A stretch of 64,000 bases of DNA. Source: CAINVV01 sp963663005. GTDB taxonomy: Bacteria; Bacteroidota; Bacteroidia; Bacteroidales; Prolixibacteraceae. Numbering within the stretch: the stretch's first letter is position 1; each line of letters opens with the position of its first letter. Shown here piece by piece: positions 34,821 to 44,492 of the stretch. Made by a program: the position numbers and the translations under genes. The stretch is taken from contig CAXXHH010000017.1 of assembly GCA_963663005.2 (NCBI GenBank), positions 62,001 to 126,000 on the forward strand. The letters run 5' to 3'. The notes under the pieces are model-generated. The model was not told where the DNA came from and ran no database searches. It was given only the letters and a program-made list of their open reading frames with translations.

Positions 34821-36134
34821 ATGATTATGTCGGAGTTTGAGGTATTAATCCCCAAATTGGGTGAAAGTATTCAGGAAGCCACTATTACAAAGCTTTTTGT
34901 TAAGGTTGGCGATAATGTTGAAGAAGATGATCTTCTTTTCGAAGTAGCAACAGACAAAGTTGATTCTGAAATCCCTTCCCCGGTCTCGGGCAAAATCAAA
35001 GCAATATTGTGCAACGTTGACGACTTGCTTGCAGTAGGAAAAGTTGCAATGATAATTGACCTTGAGGGGAAGAACAACGATGCCTCTGTGCCTGTTGAGA
35101 AGGAAATTCCCGCAACAGAATTGCCTGACAACCTTCCGTTAACAGAAGAAAACAAAGCGAATCCAAAAAAGATTGCTTCAAATCGGTTTTACTCACCACT
35201 TGTCAAAAGTATTGCGAAAAAGGAGGGTATTGACTTGAGGGAACTAGATGATATTGAGGGAAGTGGCATTGCAGGACGGATACAGAAGAATGATCTTATT
35301 CAGTTTATCGAAGGGCGCTCAAAAATCAAACCAATAGCCTCTTCGCAACCGATTGCTGAATCAACAGAATTTAAGCTGCCTGCCGATTCACCACAGAAGA
35401 CTAAAGTCTCTGTTTCAATAGGTGCGGAAGACACTATAATTGAGATGGACAGGATAAGGAAGCTAATTGCAAATCATATGGTAATGTCGGTGCAGACTGC
35501 ACCTCATGTTACATCCTTTGTAGAAGCAGATGCGACTGAAATGGTAATTTGGCGGAACCAAAACAAGGACAAATTCCAGGCGAAATACAACGAAAAACTC
35601 ACCTTTTTACCATTCTTCACTGAGGCTGTAGCCAAGGCTCTTACCGAATATAGAATGATCAATAGTTCTGTAGATGGAGACAAAATAATTTTAAGAAATA
35701 AAATAAATGTAGGTATTGCCGTTGCTACAAATAGCGGAAATTTAATGGTCCCGGTTATAAAGGATACTGATACCAAGAATTTATTTGGTATAACAAAGGA
35801 AATCAATCAGCTTGCGGAGTTAGGCCGGACAGAAAAGTTAACTCCGGATCATCTGCAAGGCGGGACATTTACAATAACTAATTTTGGTTCCTTTGGAAAT
35901 TCTATGGGAACTCCGATCATCAACCAACCACAAGTAGCCATACTGGCGATAGGAACTATCGAAAAAAAGCCAGCCGTCATAGAAACAATAACCGGAGATG
36001 CAATTGTTGTCAGGCACAAAGTATTTCTATCCCTCTCTTATGATCACAGGGTTATAGATGGCATGTTAGGTGGTAAGTTCTTACGTCGCGTTGCTGACCT
36101 GATAGAGGAGTTTGATCCAAAACGTTCAGTTTAA
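34821..36134 (+). CDS. 2-oxoacid dehydrogenase E2 (dihydrolipoyl acyltransferase)
   Basis: The 437-residue protein has an N-terminal lipoyl domain with the lipoylated lysine in LFEVATDKVDSEI, a hinge, a peripheral-subunit-binding domain (about residues 130-165, ending GIAGRIQKNDLIQF) and the acyltransferase domain with the catalytic SYDHRVIDG near the C-terminus. It transfers the acyl group to CoA. It precedes the fused E1 gene by 24 bp. Branched-chain 2-oxoacids are the likely substrates, judging by E1. A second ATG at 34827 is an equally possible start. Confidence 0.9.
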   Translation: MIMSEFEVLIPKLGESIQEATITKLFVKVGDNVEEDDLLFEVATDKVDSEIPSPVSGKIKAILCNVDDLLAVGKVAMIIDLEGKNNDASVPVEKEIPATELPDNLPLTEENKANPKKIASNRFYSPLVKSIAKKEGIDLRELDDIEGSGIAGRIQKNDLIQFIEGRSKIKPIASSQPIAESTEFKLPADSPQKTKVSVSIGAEDTIIEMDRIRKLIANHMVMSVQTAPHVTSFVEADATEMVIWRNQNKDKFQAKYNEKLTFLPFFTEAVAKALTEYRMINSSVDGDKIILRNKINVGIAVATNSGNLMVPVIKDTDTKNLFGITKEINQLAELGRTEKLTPDHLQGGTFTITNFGSFGNSMGTPIINQPQVAILAIGTIEKKPAVIETITGDAIVVRHKVFLSLSYDHRVIDGMLGGKFLRRVADLIEEFDPKRSV

Positions 36135-36158
36135 TTAAAATTAGCTATTTTATTATAT

Positions 36159-38222
36159 ATGAATAACTTATACGATATTCCTGTTGAAAAGAAATTCTCA
36201 ATTTTAGAAACTGAAAAATCAATATTACAACGCTGGTTTCATTTGATGGTTCTCGGTCGGATGCTGGATGAGAAGGCACCTAACTACCTGAAACAAGCCA
36301 TTGGATGGTCCTATCATGCTCCATATGCTGGTCATGATGGAATTCAATTGGCAATTGGTCAGGTATTTAATAAAGAAAAAGACCATTTATTCCCATATTA
36401 CAGGGATCTTCTGACCAATTTATCTGCCGGACTTTCTGCTGAAGAAATCATACTAAACGGAATCTCCAAAGCAAACGATGTCAATTCGGGAGGAAGGCAT
36501 ATGTCCAATCACTTTGGCAAACCCGAATGGAATATTCATAACGTTTCTTCGAGTACCGGAAATCACACGCTTCATGCAGCAGGAGTTGGAAGAGCGATTA
36601 AATATTATAAGGGAGATGGTGTTGCAATCAGCTCCCAAGGCGAATCATCCGTAAGCGAAGGGTATGTGTATGAAGCCATCAATGGGGCTTCGACGGAGGA
36701 ATTGCCTGTGATATTTGTTTTCCAGGATAACGGCTATGGCATTTCGGTTCCTAAAAAGGATCAGACTGCAAATAGGAAAGTAGCAAATAACTTCCTGGGA
36801 TTTAAAAACTTAAGAGTTATACATTGCAACGGAAAAGATGTTTTTGACTCTATGAATGCTATGGTTGAAGCAAAAAAATGGGTGATTGAAAATCAAAAAC
36901 CATGTATTGTTCAGGCCAACTGCATCCGCATTCACTCTCATTCAAATTCCGACAGACATGATCTTTATCGCAACGAATTGGAATTGAACTATGTACGCGA
37001 GTATGATCCGCTGAACAAATTTAAACGATTACTCCTCCGTTATGAGCGATTCACTGAAGATGAGCTAAATTCAATTGAAGAAAAGGCGAAGGAAGAGGTC
37101 AAAGTTGCACATCAGTTTGCTTTACAATCTCCCAATCCCGATCCACAGGGCATTTATGATTTTGTGTATGCAAAAGCGTATGAATCAGCTAAATATCCCG
37201 ATGGATTACCGATAACTGAGCAAGGTGGCACTAAGAAAAAATTAATTGAAGCAATTAATGAGACACTAAAGGCTGAATTTACCCTTAATCCAGATACCTT
37301 TATTTGGGGTCAGGACATTGCTAATAAAGAGAAGGGTGGAATTTTCAATGTATCTAAGGGTCTTCAAAAGGAATTCGGCAAAAATAGGGTTTTCAATGGA
37401 CCTATTGCTGAGGACTTTATAACTGGCACGGCTAACGGAATGTCCAGATACAATAAGAAGATACGAATTGTAGTGGAGGGCGCTGAATTTGCAGATTACT
37501 TTTGGCCAGCGATGGAACAGTTCGTTGAAATGACACATGAATATTGGCGAACGAATGGTCAATTTGCACCAAACGTTACCATTCGCCTTGCTTCTGGCGG
37601 TTATATCGGTGGCGGACTTTATCATTCTCAGACAATTGAAGGTTCATTAGTTTGCTTTCCCGGCATTCGTATTGTGTATCCTTCTTTTGCCGATGATGCT
37701 GCAGGTTTGTTGAGAACTTCTCTTCGATCAGAAGGTCCCACGCTCTTTTTGGAACCAAAAGCACTTTATAATTCGCCAAATGCTTCTGCTTCGGTTCCCG
37801 CTGATTTCGAAGTGCCTTTTGGAAAGGCTCGAATCAGACGTAGCGGCACTAGTATGACAATCATTACCTATGGAAACACTACCCATTTATCCCTTCAGGC
37901 TGCAGAAAGGTTGGCAAAGGATGGATTTGATGTTGAAGTATTGGATTTAAGATCACTAATCCCACTGGACAAGGAGAGTATACTCAATTCTGTTAAGAAA
38001 ACAGGAAAGGTTTTGATTGTTCACGAGGATAAAGTTTTTGGCGGATTTGGTGGTGAATTGTCTTCAATTATCAGCGATGAGGCCTTCGAGTTTTTAGATG
38101 CGCCCATTCGCAGAGTTGGATCTGAATTTACGCCTGTTGGTTTTAACAGAATTCTTGAAGCTGCGATTTTACCGGACGTCAACAAAATTTTTGACGCAGC
38201 ATTATTGTTGTTAAAATATTAA
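36159..38222 (+). CDS. Fused alpha/beta E1 of a branched-chain-type 2-oxoacid dehydrogenase
   Basis: This 687-residue single protein contains an E1 alpha part (about residues 25-330), with the thiamine diphosphate motif from GDGVAISSQGE to FQDNGYG, fused to an E1 beta part (about 350-687) with GANGMSRY-like and LGGFGGEL-like segments. Fused E1 of this kind is typical of Bacteroidota branched-chain 2-oxoacid dehydrogenases. With the E2 upstream it decarboxylates 2-oxoisovalerate-type acids to acyl-CoA. No E3 gene is adjacent, so E3 is probably shared from elsewhere. Flavodoxin follows 5 bp later. Confidence 0.9.
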   Translation: MNNLYDIPVEKKFSILETEKSILQRWFHLMVLGRMLDEKAPNYLKQAIGWSYHAPYAGHDGIQLAIGQVFNKEKDHLFPYYRDLLTNLSAGLSAEEIILNGISKANDVNSGGRHMSNHFGKPEWNIHNVSSSTGNHTLHAAGVGRAIKYYKGDGVAISSQGESSVSEGYVYEAINGASTEELPVIFVFQDNGYGISVPKKDQTANRKVANNFLGFKNLRVIHCNGKDVFDSMNAMVEAKKWVIENQKPCIVQANCIRIHSHSNSDRHDLYRNELELNYVREYDPLNKFKRLLLRYERFTEDELNSIEEKAKEEVKVAHQFALQSPNPDPQGIYDFVYAKAYESAKYPDGLPITEQGGTKKKLIEAINETLKAEFTLNPDTFIWGQDIANKEKGGIFNVSKGLQKEFGKNRVFNGPIAEDFITGTANGMSRYNKKIRIVVEGAEFADYFWPAMEQFVEMTHEYWRTNGQFAPNVTIRLASGGYIGGGLYHSQTIEGSLVCFPGIRIVYPSFADDAAGLLRTSLRSEGPTLFLEPKALYNSPNASASVPADFEVPFGKARIRRSGTSMTIITYGNTTHLSLQAAERLAKDGFDVEVLDLRSLIPLDKESILNSVKKTGKVLIVHEDKVFGGFGGELSSIISDEAFEFLDAPIRRVGSEFTPVGFNRILEAAILPDVNKIFDAALLLLKY

Positions 38223-38227
38223 TTAAG

Positions 38228-38734
38228 ATGAAAAAGATTGCCATTCTGTATAGCTTCAATTCTGTTAAATCGGCAAAGATTGCTGCGAAGATCGCCGAGA
38301 GTTTTAAAATGTTTACGGTAGATAAATTGAATGTCGAAAGTTGTACCGGAAATGAATTTCTTGAATATGAAAGATTCATATTGAGTGTTCCGACTTGGTT
38401 TGATGGAGAATTACCAAATTACTGGGATGAAATTTTACCAGCTCTGGAAAAACATACATACAACGGAAAAAAAATTGCTCTTTTTGGATTGGGTGACCAG
38501 AAGAATTATCCTGAAAATTTCGGGGATGCGGTCGGTATTTTGGGTGATTTCTTTCAGAAAAGGGGAGCCACTATAATTGGACACACTTCACCAGTTGGCT
38601 ATTCTTTTGAATCATCCAAAGCATTGAAAAACAATTTTTTAATTGGATTATTGCTAGATCAGGAAAATCAATCTAAACTCTCAGAGGAACGTATTCAAAA
38701 TTGGACTAATCAGCTGGAGCAAGAGTTTAGTTGA
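38228..38734 (+). CDS. Flavodoxin
   Basis: This 168-residue long-chain-type flavodoxin has a modified phosphate loop (SFNSVKSAKIAAKI in place of the usual T/SxTGNT), an FMN-binding SVPTWFDGELPNYWDE stretch (Trp) and FGLGDQKNYPENFGDA, the second FMN loop. It is a soluble one-electron carrier that can replace ferredoxin. It lies 5 bp downstream of the E1 gene, so it may be cotranscribed with the 2-oxoacid dehydrogenase. Confidence 0.88.
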   Translation: MKKIAILYSFNSVKSAKIAAKIAESFKMFTVDKLNVESCTGNEFLEYERFILSVPTWFDGELPNYWDEILPALEKHTYNGKKIALFGLGDQKNYPENFGDAVGILGDFFQKRGATIIGHTSPVGYSFESSKALKNNFLIGLLLDQENQSKLSEERIQNWTNQLEQEFS

Positions 38735-38761
38735 GTCAATCCAGGAAATTTCCTACCTTTG
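38731..38761 (+). promoter_or_regulatory. Promoter of the glucosaminidase gene
   Basis: TTGA (38731-38734) and TACCTTTG (38754-38761) are separated by 19 bp. The leader to the ATG at 38795 would be about 27 nt. Confidence 0.6.
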
Positions 38762-38794
38762 AGCGCTGAAAAGCTAAAGATTGATCCGTAATAC

Positions 38795-39679
38795 ATGCTC
38801 AAGACAATAAAAGTATTTCTTCTGATAATCATTATAGGAATCTTGTATGTGATTTTCAACGAGGTTTCAACGTACGATTATCTCTATCCTGAATACCATA
38901 TAAAATACGATGAAATTTCAATAACTAGCAGTAAATCAATTATCTCACAGGATCCTGTTACTTTAATTCCCATTAAATACAATGGGATTCTTAATTTTGA
39001 CACTATACCGGAGGAAATACGAAAGAAAATTTTCATAAATTATATGTTGCCGGCAATCGTAATTGAACGGGACAGGCTGTTCAGTATTTTACAGCGGATA
39101 GAATTTATCGAAAATAGAATGATGAATAAGAAGGCTATCAGAGCAGTAGATCTCAGGTTCTTCAAAGAGATGATGCAAGTTTATGATGCCACCTCGCTGA
39201 AAGACTTGAAAGTCAAGATTTATCCGCATCCTGTCAGTTTGGTAATGGCCCAGGCAATCCTTGAATCAGGTTGGGGAACATCAAAAGTCTTTTGGAAAGC
39301 AAATAATCCATTTGGAATAATGTCCTTCTCAGCAGATGAACCACGTCGAAAATTCACGAATCCCGATAACCAAACCGAAGTCTATGTCAGGGCATATAAT
39401 GATGTGAGTCAATCAGTTGAACATTATTATTATTTTACAGCGAAGTTGTCATCCTACGAAAAATTCAGAAAAAAGCGATGGGAGAGAGGTTCAACCTCCG
39501 CATTGCTTAAATTATTGAAAAGCTATCATGAAACCAATGGTTACATCCCGATGATCCAATCAATAATACAAAAGAATGAGCTCGAGAAGTACGATAATAT
39601 AGCCATAAACAAAGACTATTTTGAATACAAAAAAGACTATTTCCAGCTCTTAAGAAGCTATCTTATTGATTACTTTTAA
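38795..39679 (+). CDS. Membrane-anchored glucosaminidase (Bax-like, GH73-type domain)
   Basis: The 294-residue protein has an N-terminal membrane anchor (IKVFLLIIIIGILYVIF) and a C-terminal glucosaminidase domain. SLVMAQAILESGWGTSKVFW contains the likely catalytic glutamate near residue 157, and NPFGIMSF follows. Such proteins cleave peptidoglycan glycan strands in the periplasm. It has its own promoter. Confidence 0.85.
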   Translation: MLKTIKVFLLIIIIGILYVIFNEVSTYDYLYPEYHIKYDEISITSSKSIISQDPVTLIPIKYNGILNFDTIPEEIRKKIFINYMLPAIVIERDRLFSILQRIEFIENRMMNKKAIRAVDLRFFKEMMQVYDATSLKDLKVKIYPHPVSLVMAQAILESGWGTSKVFWKANNPFGIMSFSADEPRRKFTNPDNQTEVYVRAYNDVSQSVEHYYYFTAKLSSYEKFRKKRWERGSTSALLKLLKSYHETNGYIPMIQSIIQKNELEKYDNIAINKDYFEYKKDYFQLLRSYLIDYF

Positions 39680-39787
39680 AGAATCCGGATGCTAAAAAAT
39701 ATACATATGAAATAGCCATGGGGTCAATATTCGCGGCAAACGAAAATGAACAACTGGCTGTTCCATTTTAAAATAAAAATATAAACG

Positions 39788-40252
39788 ATGAAATCAAAAA
39801 AGAAAATTGCAATTGTCGCTCACGACAATAAAAAGCAAGATATGGTGGAATGGGTTAAATACAATTGGAAAGAATTGGCTCAGCACAGCATGATTTGCAC
39901 TGGTACGACCGGTAAACTTGTAGACGACACATTGCGTCAGAAATGCCGGGAAAATGATGCAGTTCCACCAGAGATTGTAAGATTAAAATCTGGTCCATTG
40001 GGTGGCGACCAACAATTAGGTTCATTAATTTGCGAAGGTAATGTGGATATGCTATTTTTCTTTTGGGATCCTATGCAGCCTCAGCCTCATGATGTCGATG
40101 TTAAGGCGCTGTTACGGATTGCAGTGATGTACAATATTCCTACCGCTTCTAATAGATCCACAGCCGACTTCATAATTTCATCTCCATTATTCCATCGGGA
40201 TTACATACCATTGGTTACCGATTATTCCGACTACACTTCCAGGGTTATCTAG
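39788..40252 (+). CDS. mgsA: Methylglyoxal synthase
   Basis: The 154-residue protein matches MgsA along its length: IAIVAHDNKKQDMVEW at the N-terminus, TGTTGK phosphate loop, SGPLGGDQQ with the catalytic aspartate, and FFFWDPM followed by PHDVDVKALLR. It converts dihydroxyacetone phosphate to methylglyoxal and phosphate, an overflow route when phosphate is short. It stands alone and converges on the TPR gene with a hairpin between. Confidence 0.95.
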   Translation: MKSKKKIAIVAHDNKKQDMVEWVKYNWKELAQHSMICTGTTGKLVDDTLRQKCRENDAVPPEIVRLKSGPLGGDQQLGSLICEGNVDMLFFFWDPMQPQPHDVDVKALLRIAVMYNIPTASNRSTADFIISSPLFHRDYIPLVTDYSDYTSRVI

Positions 40253-40390
40253 TTTTGTTGTTTGAGTTAAATTATTGATTTAAAGTCAACTACATTAATC
40301 CTGTTGATGTAATAACTTTAATTCAATAGTTTGAAAATACATTTATATATTTTGTCTTATAATTAATATTATGTTAAATAGAATTAGGGG

Positions 40391-40422
40391 AGGAAAAGGA
40401 GTCAAAATTCGACTCCTTTCCT
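40391..40422. terminator. Hairpin between mgsA and the TPR protein gene
   Basis: AGGAAAAGGAGTC and GACTCCTTTCCT pair (one bulged A) around a 7-nt loop. Its position between convergent genes fits a bidirectional terminator, though the T-tracts are short. Confidence 0.6.
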
Positions 40423-40429
40423 GCTGATA

Positions 40430-41587
40430 TTATTTGTTCATCTTTTCGAATTTGTCCATCATTTTCAAACGATAGTACAAGTTCTTTAGCTGATCTTTAA
40501 TGTAAGTGTCTTTGGGATTATATTCTACTGCTTTCTCCAGATATGGAACAGCTTTTGCAAACTCGTCGTCAGATTTTTTCTTCTCTGCTTCGAATTTTGC
40601 TTGTTCATTTGTTGGTACTGCATTTGCAACATCAAACTGTTTAACTCCGCGATTAAAATAAATTACGCCAATATTATAGTAAGCATCAGCATAATCAGCT
40701 TTTACTTTTAAAGCGAGTTCATATTCTTTGATGGCGTCTTCTTGACGTCCTAACTTATCTAAGGCAATTCCTTTGGCAAGATAGAAAGATGGATTGTCCT
40801 TTTCTTTTGCAATTGCTTTGTCAAGATAACCTAATGCTTCTTCCGTTTTACCTGTAGTAATGTAGTAGTTAATCAATTGCACTAAGATACTTTGATCTTC
40901 AGGATATTTATCAAAAGCTTCTTTCATAATATTCACAGAAGTCAATGTATCACCCTTTTGCTGATAAGCGCTAATAATCTGCGAATAAGATGATCCTGGA
41001 TTATATCCGTGTTGAGCAGTCAGCCTGAAATATTTGATTGCCTTATCGAATTGTTTTGCGTTCATAGCAGCCAAACCGGTGTTATACATGATCGCGGTAT
41101 CCAACGTATTATCGGCTTTAAAAAGCGGAGTTGCCTCTAGATTCAGCACTTTCTCAAAATAATCGCTGGATTGGTCATACTTTTGAGCTTGAAAGGCTTC
41201 AATCGCGGCATTGGACAAAGTTGGAATAAAACTGCTTAACAATTTGATTTTTAACGCTGGTGAACCTCCTTTGGGGTCTAATTCAACGGCTTTCATGAAA
41301 GATTTGTAGGCCTCCTCAAGTGGATTCTCAGCAATCTTCTTGTAATTTTCATCTTTGGATTTGTAAATAGCCTCCAGAATTTCGCCTCTAGCCTCCCAGG
41401 TATCGGTCCAATTGATTGATTTCTCAGATTTCGGGTTAGCCGGATTAATCGCTTCTTGTATTGCTTCCCATGCTTTGTCTAATTTACCACTCTCTTTGTA
41501 TGACATAGCACTGCTAACTTTTCCTTTTTGAGCGAACAAAAAACCGTTCACCGAGAGCAGGATCACTACTAAAAGAATCTTTTTCAT
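40430..41587 (-). CDS. Exported tetratricopeptide repeat protein
   Basis: The 385-residue protein (ATG at 41587, a TTG nine bases upstream is less likely) has a signal peptide (MKKILLVVILLSVNGFLFAQ) and several TPR units, for example AMYNTGLAAMNAKQFDKAIK-type repeats at about 165-200 and repeats at 235-320 (YLAKGIALDKLGRQEDAI). It probably forms a protein-protein interaction scaffold in the periplasm or outer membrane. It follows gyrA by 29 bp on the same strand and may share its transcript. No specific partner is evident. Confidence 0.8.
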   Translation of the reverse strand: MKKILLVVILLSVNGFLFAQKGKVSSAMSYKESGKLDKAWEAIQEAINPANPKSEKSINWTDTWEARGEILEAIYKSKDENYKKIAENPLEEAYKSFMKAVELDPKGGSPALKIKLLSSFIPTLSNAAIEAFQAQKYDQSSDYFEKVLNLEATPLFKADNTLDTAIMYNTGLAAMNAKQFDKAIKYFRLTAQHGYNPGSSYSQIISAYQQKGDTLTSVNIMKEAFDKYPEDQSILVQLINYYITTGKTEEALGYLDKAIAKEKDNPSFYLAKGIALDKLGRQEDAIKEYELALKVKADYADAYYNIGVIYFNRGVKQFDVANAVPTNEQAKFEAEKKKSDDEFAKAVPYLEKAVEYNPKDTYIKDQLKNLYYRLKMMDKFEKMNK

Positions 41588-41616
41588 TACGGACAATTTT
41601 TGATTTAAATTATTAA

Positions 41617-44157
41617 TTAATTGTGATTACCTTCATTTTGATTTTCATCTGTCTGACTTTCATCAGCTGGATTTTCTTCCATATCAGTAATATTTTCATC
41701 TATAACCTCTTCTATTTCTGTTATTTCAACGCGCGCTACAGATGCGATTCTATCATCTTCCCTCAGATTGATCAATTTGACTCCCTGCGCTGCCCTACCG
41801 GTCATTCTGATTGCGCTTACTGAAAGTCTGATCGTTACACCTGCTTCAGTTATGATCATCAAATCATCAGTATCTGTCACATTTTTTATAGAAACTAAGG
41901 CTCCTGTTTTTTCTGTAACGTTAATCGTCTTGACTCCTTTCCCACCCCGGTTGGTTACCCTGTAATCTTCAATTTTTGATCTTTTACCGTAACCATGCTC
42001 AGAAACCACCAGAATATCGTCTTCACCATTCATAACACAAACCATGCCAACTAACTCATCAGATTCTCCCCCGAGAGTAATGCCTCTCACACCAGAAGCA
42101 GTACGTCCAATGGCGCGTGCATGGCTTTCATGAAAACGAATTGCTTTACCGGATTTGACCGCCAGCATCATTTCATTTTCGCCATTCGTTAATTTTGCCT
42201 CAAGTAATTGATCGTTCTCTCTGATTGTTATAGCATTAACACCATTTTGACGTGGGCGGGAGTAAGCCTCCAACGAAGTTTTTTTGATCGTTCCCTTTTT
42301 GGTGCAAAGTATGATAAAATTATTATTTATATATTCTTCATCCTTCAACGATTTCACGTTAATATATGCCCGAACCTGATCATCAGGCTCAATGCTTATC
42401 AGATTTTGAATTGCTCTACCCTTGGAGACTTTAGTTCCTTCAGGTATCTCATAAACTTTCAACCAGAAGCACTTACCTTTTTCAGTAAACAGTAAAAGAG
42501 TATTGTGCATAGTGGCAATAAACATATGCTCCAAAAAGTCTTCATCACGTGTGCTGGATCCCTTGGAACCAATGCCTCCCCTGGATTGGGTTCTGAATTC
42601 GGAAAGTGGTGTACGCTTTATATAACCCATGTGGGAGATGGTAATAACCATGTCTTCATCGGCGTAGAAATCCTCAGGATTGAATTCCTCAGATGCATAT
42701 ACGATCTCAGTCCGGCGAACATCACCATAGAGGGATTTGATTTCGTTGAGTTCATCCTTAATTATTTGCATGCGCAGTGGTTCCTGAGATAATATCTCCT
42801 TATACCACTCGATCATTTTACACAACTCAGTATAGTCATCGTGTATTTTATCCCTCTCCAGTCCGGTCAGCTTTTGCAGACGAAGGTCCAGTATAGCACG
42901 TGCCTGAATATCATCAAGATCAAAATTCAGACAAAGATTTTCCCTAGCCTCATCAGGTGTTTTAGCCGCTCTGATAATCTCAATGACTGCATCAAGATTA
43001 TCGATTGCAATAATCAAACCACGAAGAATGTGAGCCTTTTTCTCAGCCTGATCCAAATCATATTGGGTACGTCTGATAACAACTTCGTGTCTGTGTTCAA
43101 CGAAGTAATGAATCAGATCTTTAAGGTTCAGCATCATCGGCCGCCCTTTCACCAATGCAATATTGTTGACATTAAAAGCTGTCTGAAGTGCGGTGAACTT
43201 GTATAGTTTGTTCAAAACCACACTCGCCATTTCATCCCTTTTGATGTCGATTACGATTCTCATTCCGGTTCGGTCAGACTCGTCATTGATGTTACTGATA
43301 CCATCAATTTTCTTTTCGTTGACCATCTCAGCAATCTTGATGATCATCTCTGCCTTATTGACCATGTACGGAATCTCGGTAATGATCAATTTTTCCCTAC
43401 CGTTTTCAGTAGTTTCTATTTCTGCCCGGCCACGCACAACAATTCTTCCTCGTCCAGTCTCAAAAGCCTCCCTGACCCCGGCATAGCCATAAATGATGCC
43501 GCCAGTTGGAAAATCCGGAGCCTTTATCTTGTCAATCAAGACGTTCATCGAAACCTGCGGATCATCAATATAAGCGATGATCGCTTCAATGGTATCAGGT
43601 AAATTGTGCGGAGGCATATTTGTAGCCATCCCTACTGCAATACCAGAGGTTCCATTTATCAATAAGTTGGGGAATTTTGTGGGTAATACGGTAGGCTCAG
43701 ACAATGATTCATCGAAATTTGGCTGAAAATCAACTGTGTTCTTTTCGAGATCAGCCAGGGCCTCCTCAGCAATCTTTTTAAGACGAGCTTCTGTATAACG
43801 CATTGCGGCCGGACTGTCTCCATCAACTGAGCCAAAGTTACCCTGACCATCAATTAAAGGATATCTAAGCGACCATAATTGCGCCATCCTAACCATGGCA
43901 TAGTAAACTGAAGAGTCTCCGTGAGGATGGTACTTTCCAAGAACCTCTCCCACTATTCTGGCAGATTTTTTATATGGTCTGTTTGAAAAATTACCCAACT
44001 CACTCATTCCGAATAATACCCTGCGATGAACAGGCTTAAGCCCATCGCGTACATCTGGAAGAGCACGGGAAACAATTACCGACATTGAATAGTCAATGTA
44101 GGCTGTTTTCATCTGCTCCTCAATATTAATCGGAATAATTCTTTCTGAATCAGACAT
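41617..44157 (-). CDS. gyrA: DNA gyrase subunit A
   Basis: This 846-residue type IIA topoisomerase subunit has the catalytic tyrosine (Tyr121 in AAMRYTEARL), the breakage-reunion domain and a C-terminal beta-pinwheel with QSRGGIGSKG resembling the GyrA box, which supports GyrA over ParC. The C-terminus ends in a long acidic tail (DENITDMEENPADESQ). In the quinolone region (HPHGDSSVYYAMVRMAQ), the position equal to E. coli Asp87 is Tyr86. Promoter box at 44198-44205. The TPR gene lies 29 bp downstream. Confidence 0.95.
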   Translation of the reverse strand: MSDSERIIPINIEEQMKTAYIDYSMSVIVSRALPDVRDGLKPVHRRVLFGMSELGNFSNRPYKKSARIVGEVLGKYHPHGDSSVYYAMVRMAQLWSLRYPLIDGQGNFGSVDGDSPAAMRYTEARLKKIAEEALADLEKNTVDFQPNFDESLSEPTVLPTKFPNLLINGTSGIAVGMATNMPPHNLPDTIEAIIAYIDDPQVSMNVLIDKIKAPDFPTGGIIYGYAGVREAFETGRGRIVVRGRAEIETTENGREKLIITEIPYMVNKAEMIIKIAEMVNEKKIDGISNINDESDRTGMRIVIDIKRDEMASVVLNKLYKFTALQTAFNVNNIALVKGRPMMLNLKDLIHYFVEHRHEVVIRRTQYDLDQAEKKAHILRGLIIAIDNLDAVIEIIRAAKTPDEARENLCLNFDLDDIQARAILDLRLQKLTGLERDKIHDDYTELCKMIEWYKEILSQEPLRMQIIKDELNEIKSLYGDVRRTEIVYASEEFNPEDFYADEDMVITISHMGYIKRTPLSEFRTQSRGGIGSKGSSTRDEDFLEHMFIATMHNTLLLFTEKGKCFWLKVYEIPEGTKVSKGRAIQNLISIEPDDQVRAYINVKSLKDEEYINNNFIILCTKKGTIKKTSLEAYSRPRQNGVNAITIRENDQLLEAKLTNGENEMMLAVKSGKAIRFHESHARAIGRTASGVRGITLGGESDELVGMVCVMNGEDDILVVSEHGYGKRSKIEDYRVTNRGGKGVKTINVTEKTGALVSIKNVTDTDDLMIITEAGVTIRLSVSAIRMTGRAAQGVKLINLREDDRIASVARVEITEIEEVIDENITDMEENPADESQTDENQNEGNHN

Positions 44158-44492
44158 ATAGATCTTATTTGTATTTAATTTTGTTAAAAAAGCAACACAA
44201 AAATAAGCATTTTAAAGTTAATGAGGGAATTTGATCCTCATAAATTCTTCGCTTCCACTCCCTATTTTATCTGTATTTCATCCGTGACATTTTGGCAATT
44301 TTAATCAAAAAATGAAATAATTATTAAATTTTGTTGACACAAAGAGATATATAATTGATTTACAGTAATTTAAAATTATTCGTTAACAAAATTTCGTCGA
44401 TAGGAATCGCAGTAAAATTGAAATTTTAATTAATTTTATTCTTTAATTTGTTTCAGGAACGATTTTTGTTGAAAAGTATTTAAAACAATAAG
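44158..44492. other. 335-bp divergent intergenic region between gyrA and clpC
   Basis: This AT-rich region holds the gyrA promoter box and presumably that of clpC. Near the clpC start I see only partial matches (TTTG near 44447). No coding ORF of credible length and no RNA gene is recognised. Confidence 0.5.
44198..44205 (-). promoter_or_regulatory. -7 promoter box of gyrA (TATTTTTG)
   Basis: On the minus strand TATTTTTG matches TAnnTTTG and lies about 40 bp upstream of the gyrA ATG, implying a leader near 34 nt. A -33 element is not clear. Confidence 0.5.

Noticed and set aside
42208..43486. Several ORFs on the plus strand across gyrA
   Set aside because: gyrA is continuous on the minus strand and the plus-strand readings are composition shadows.
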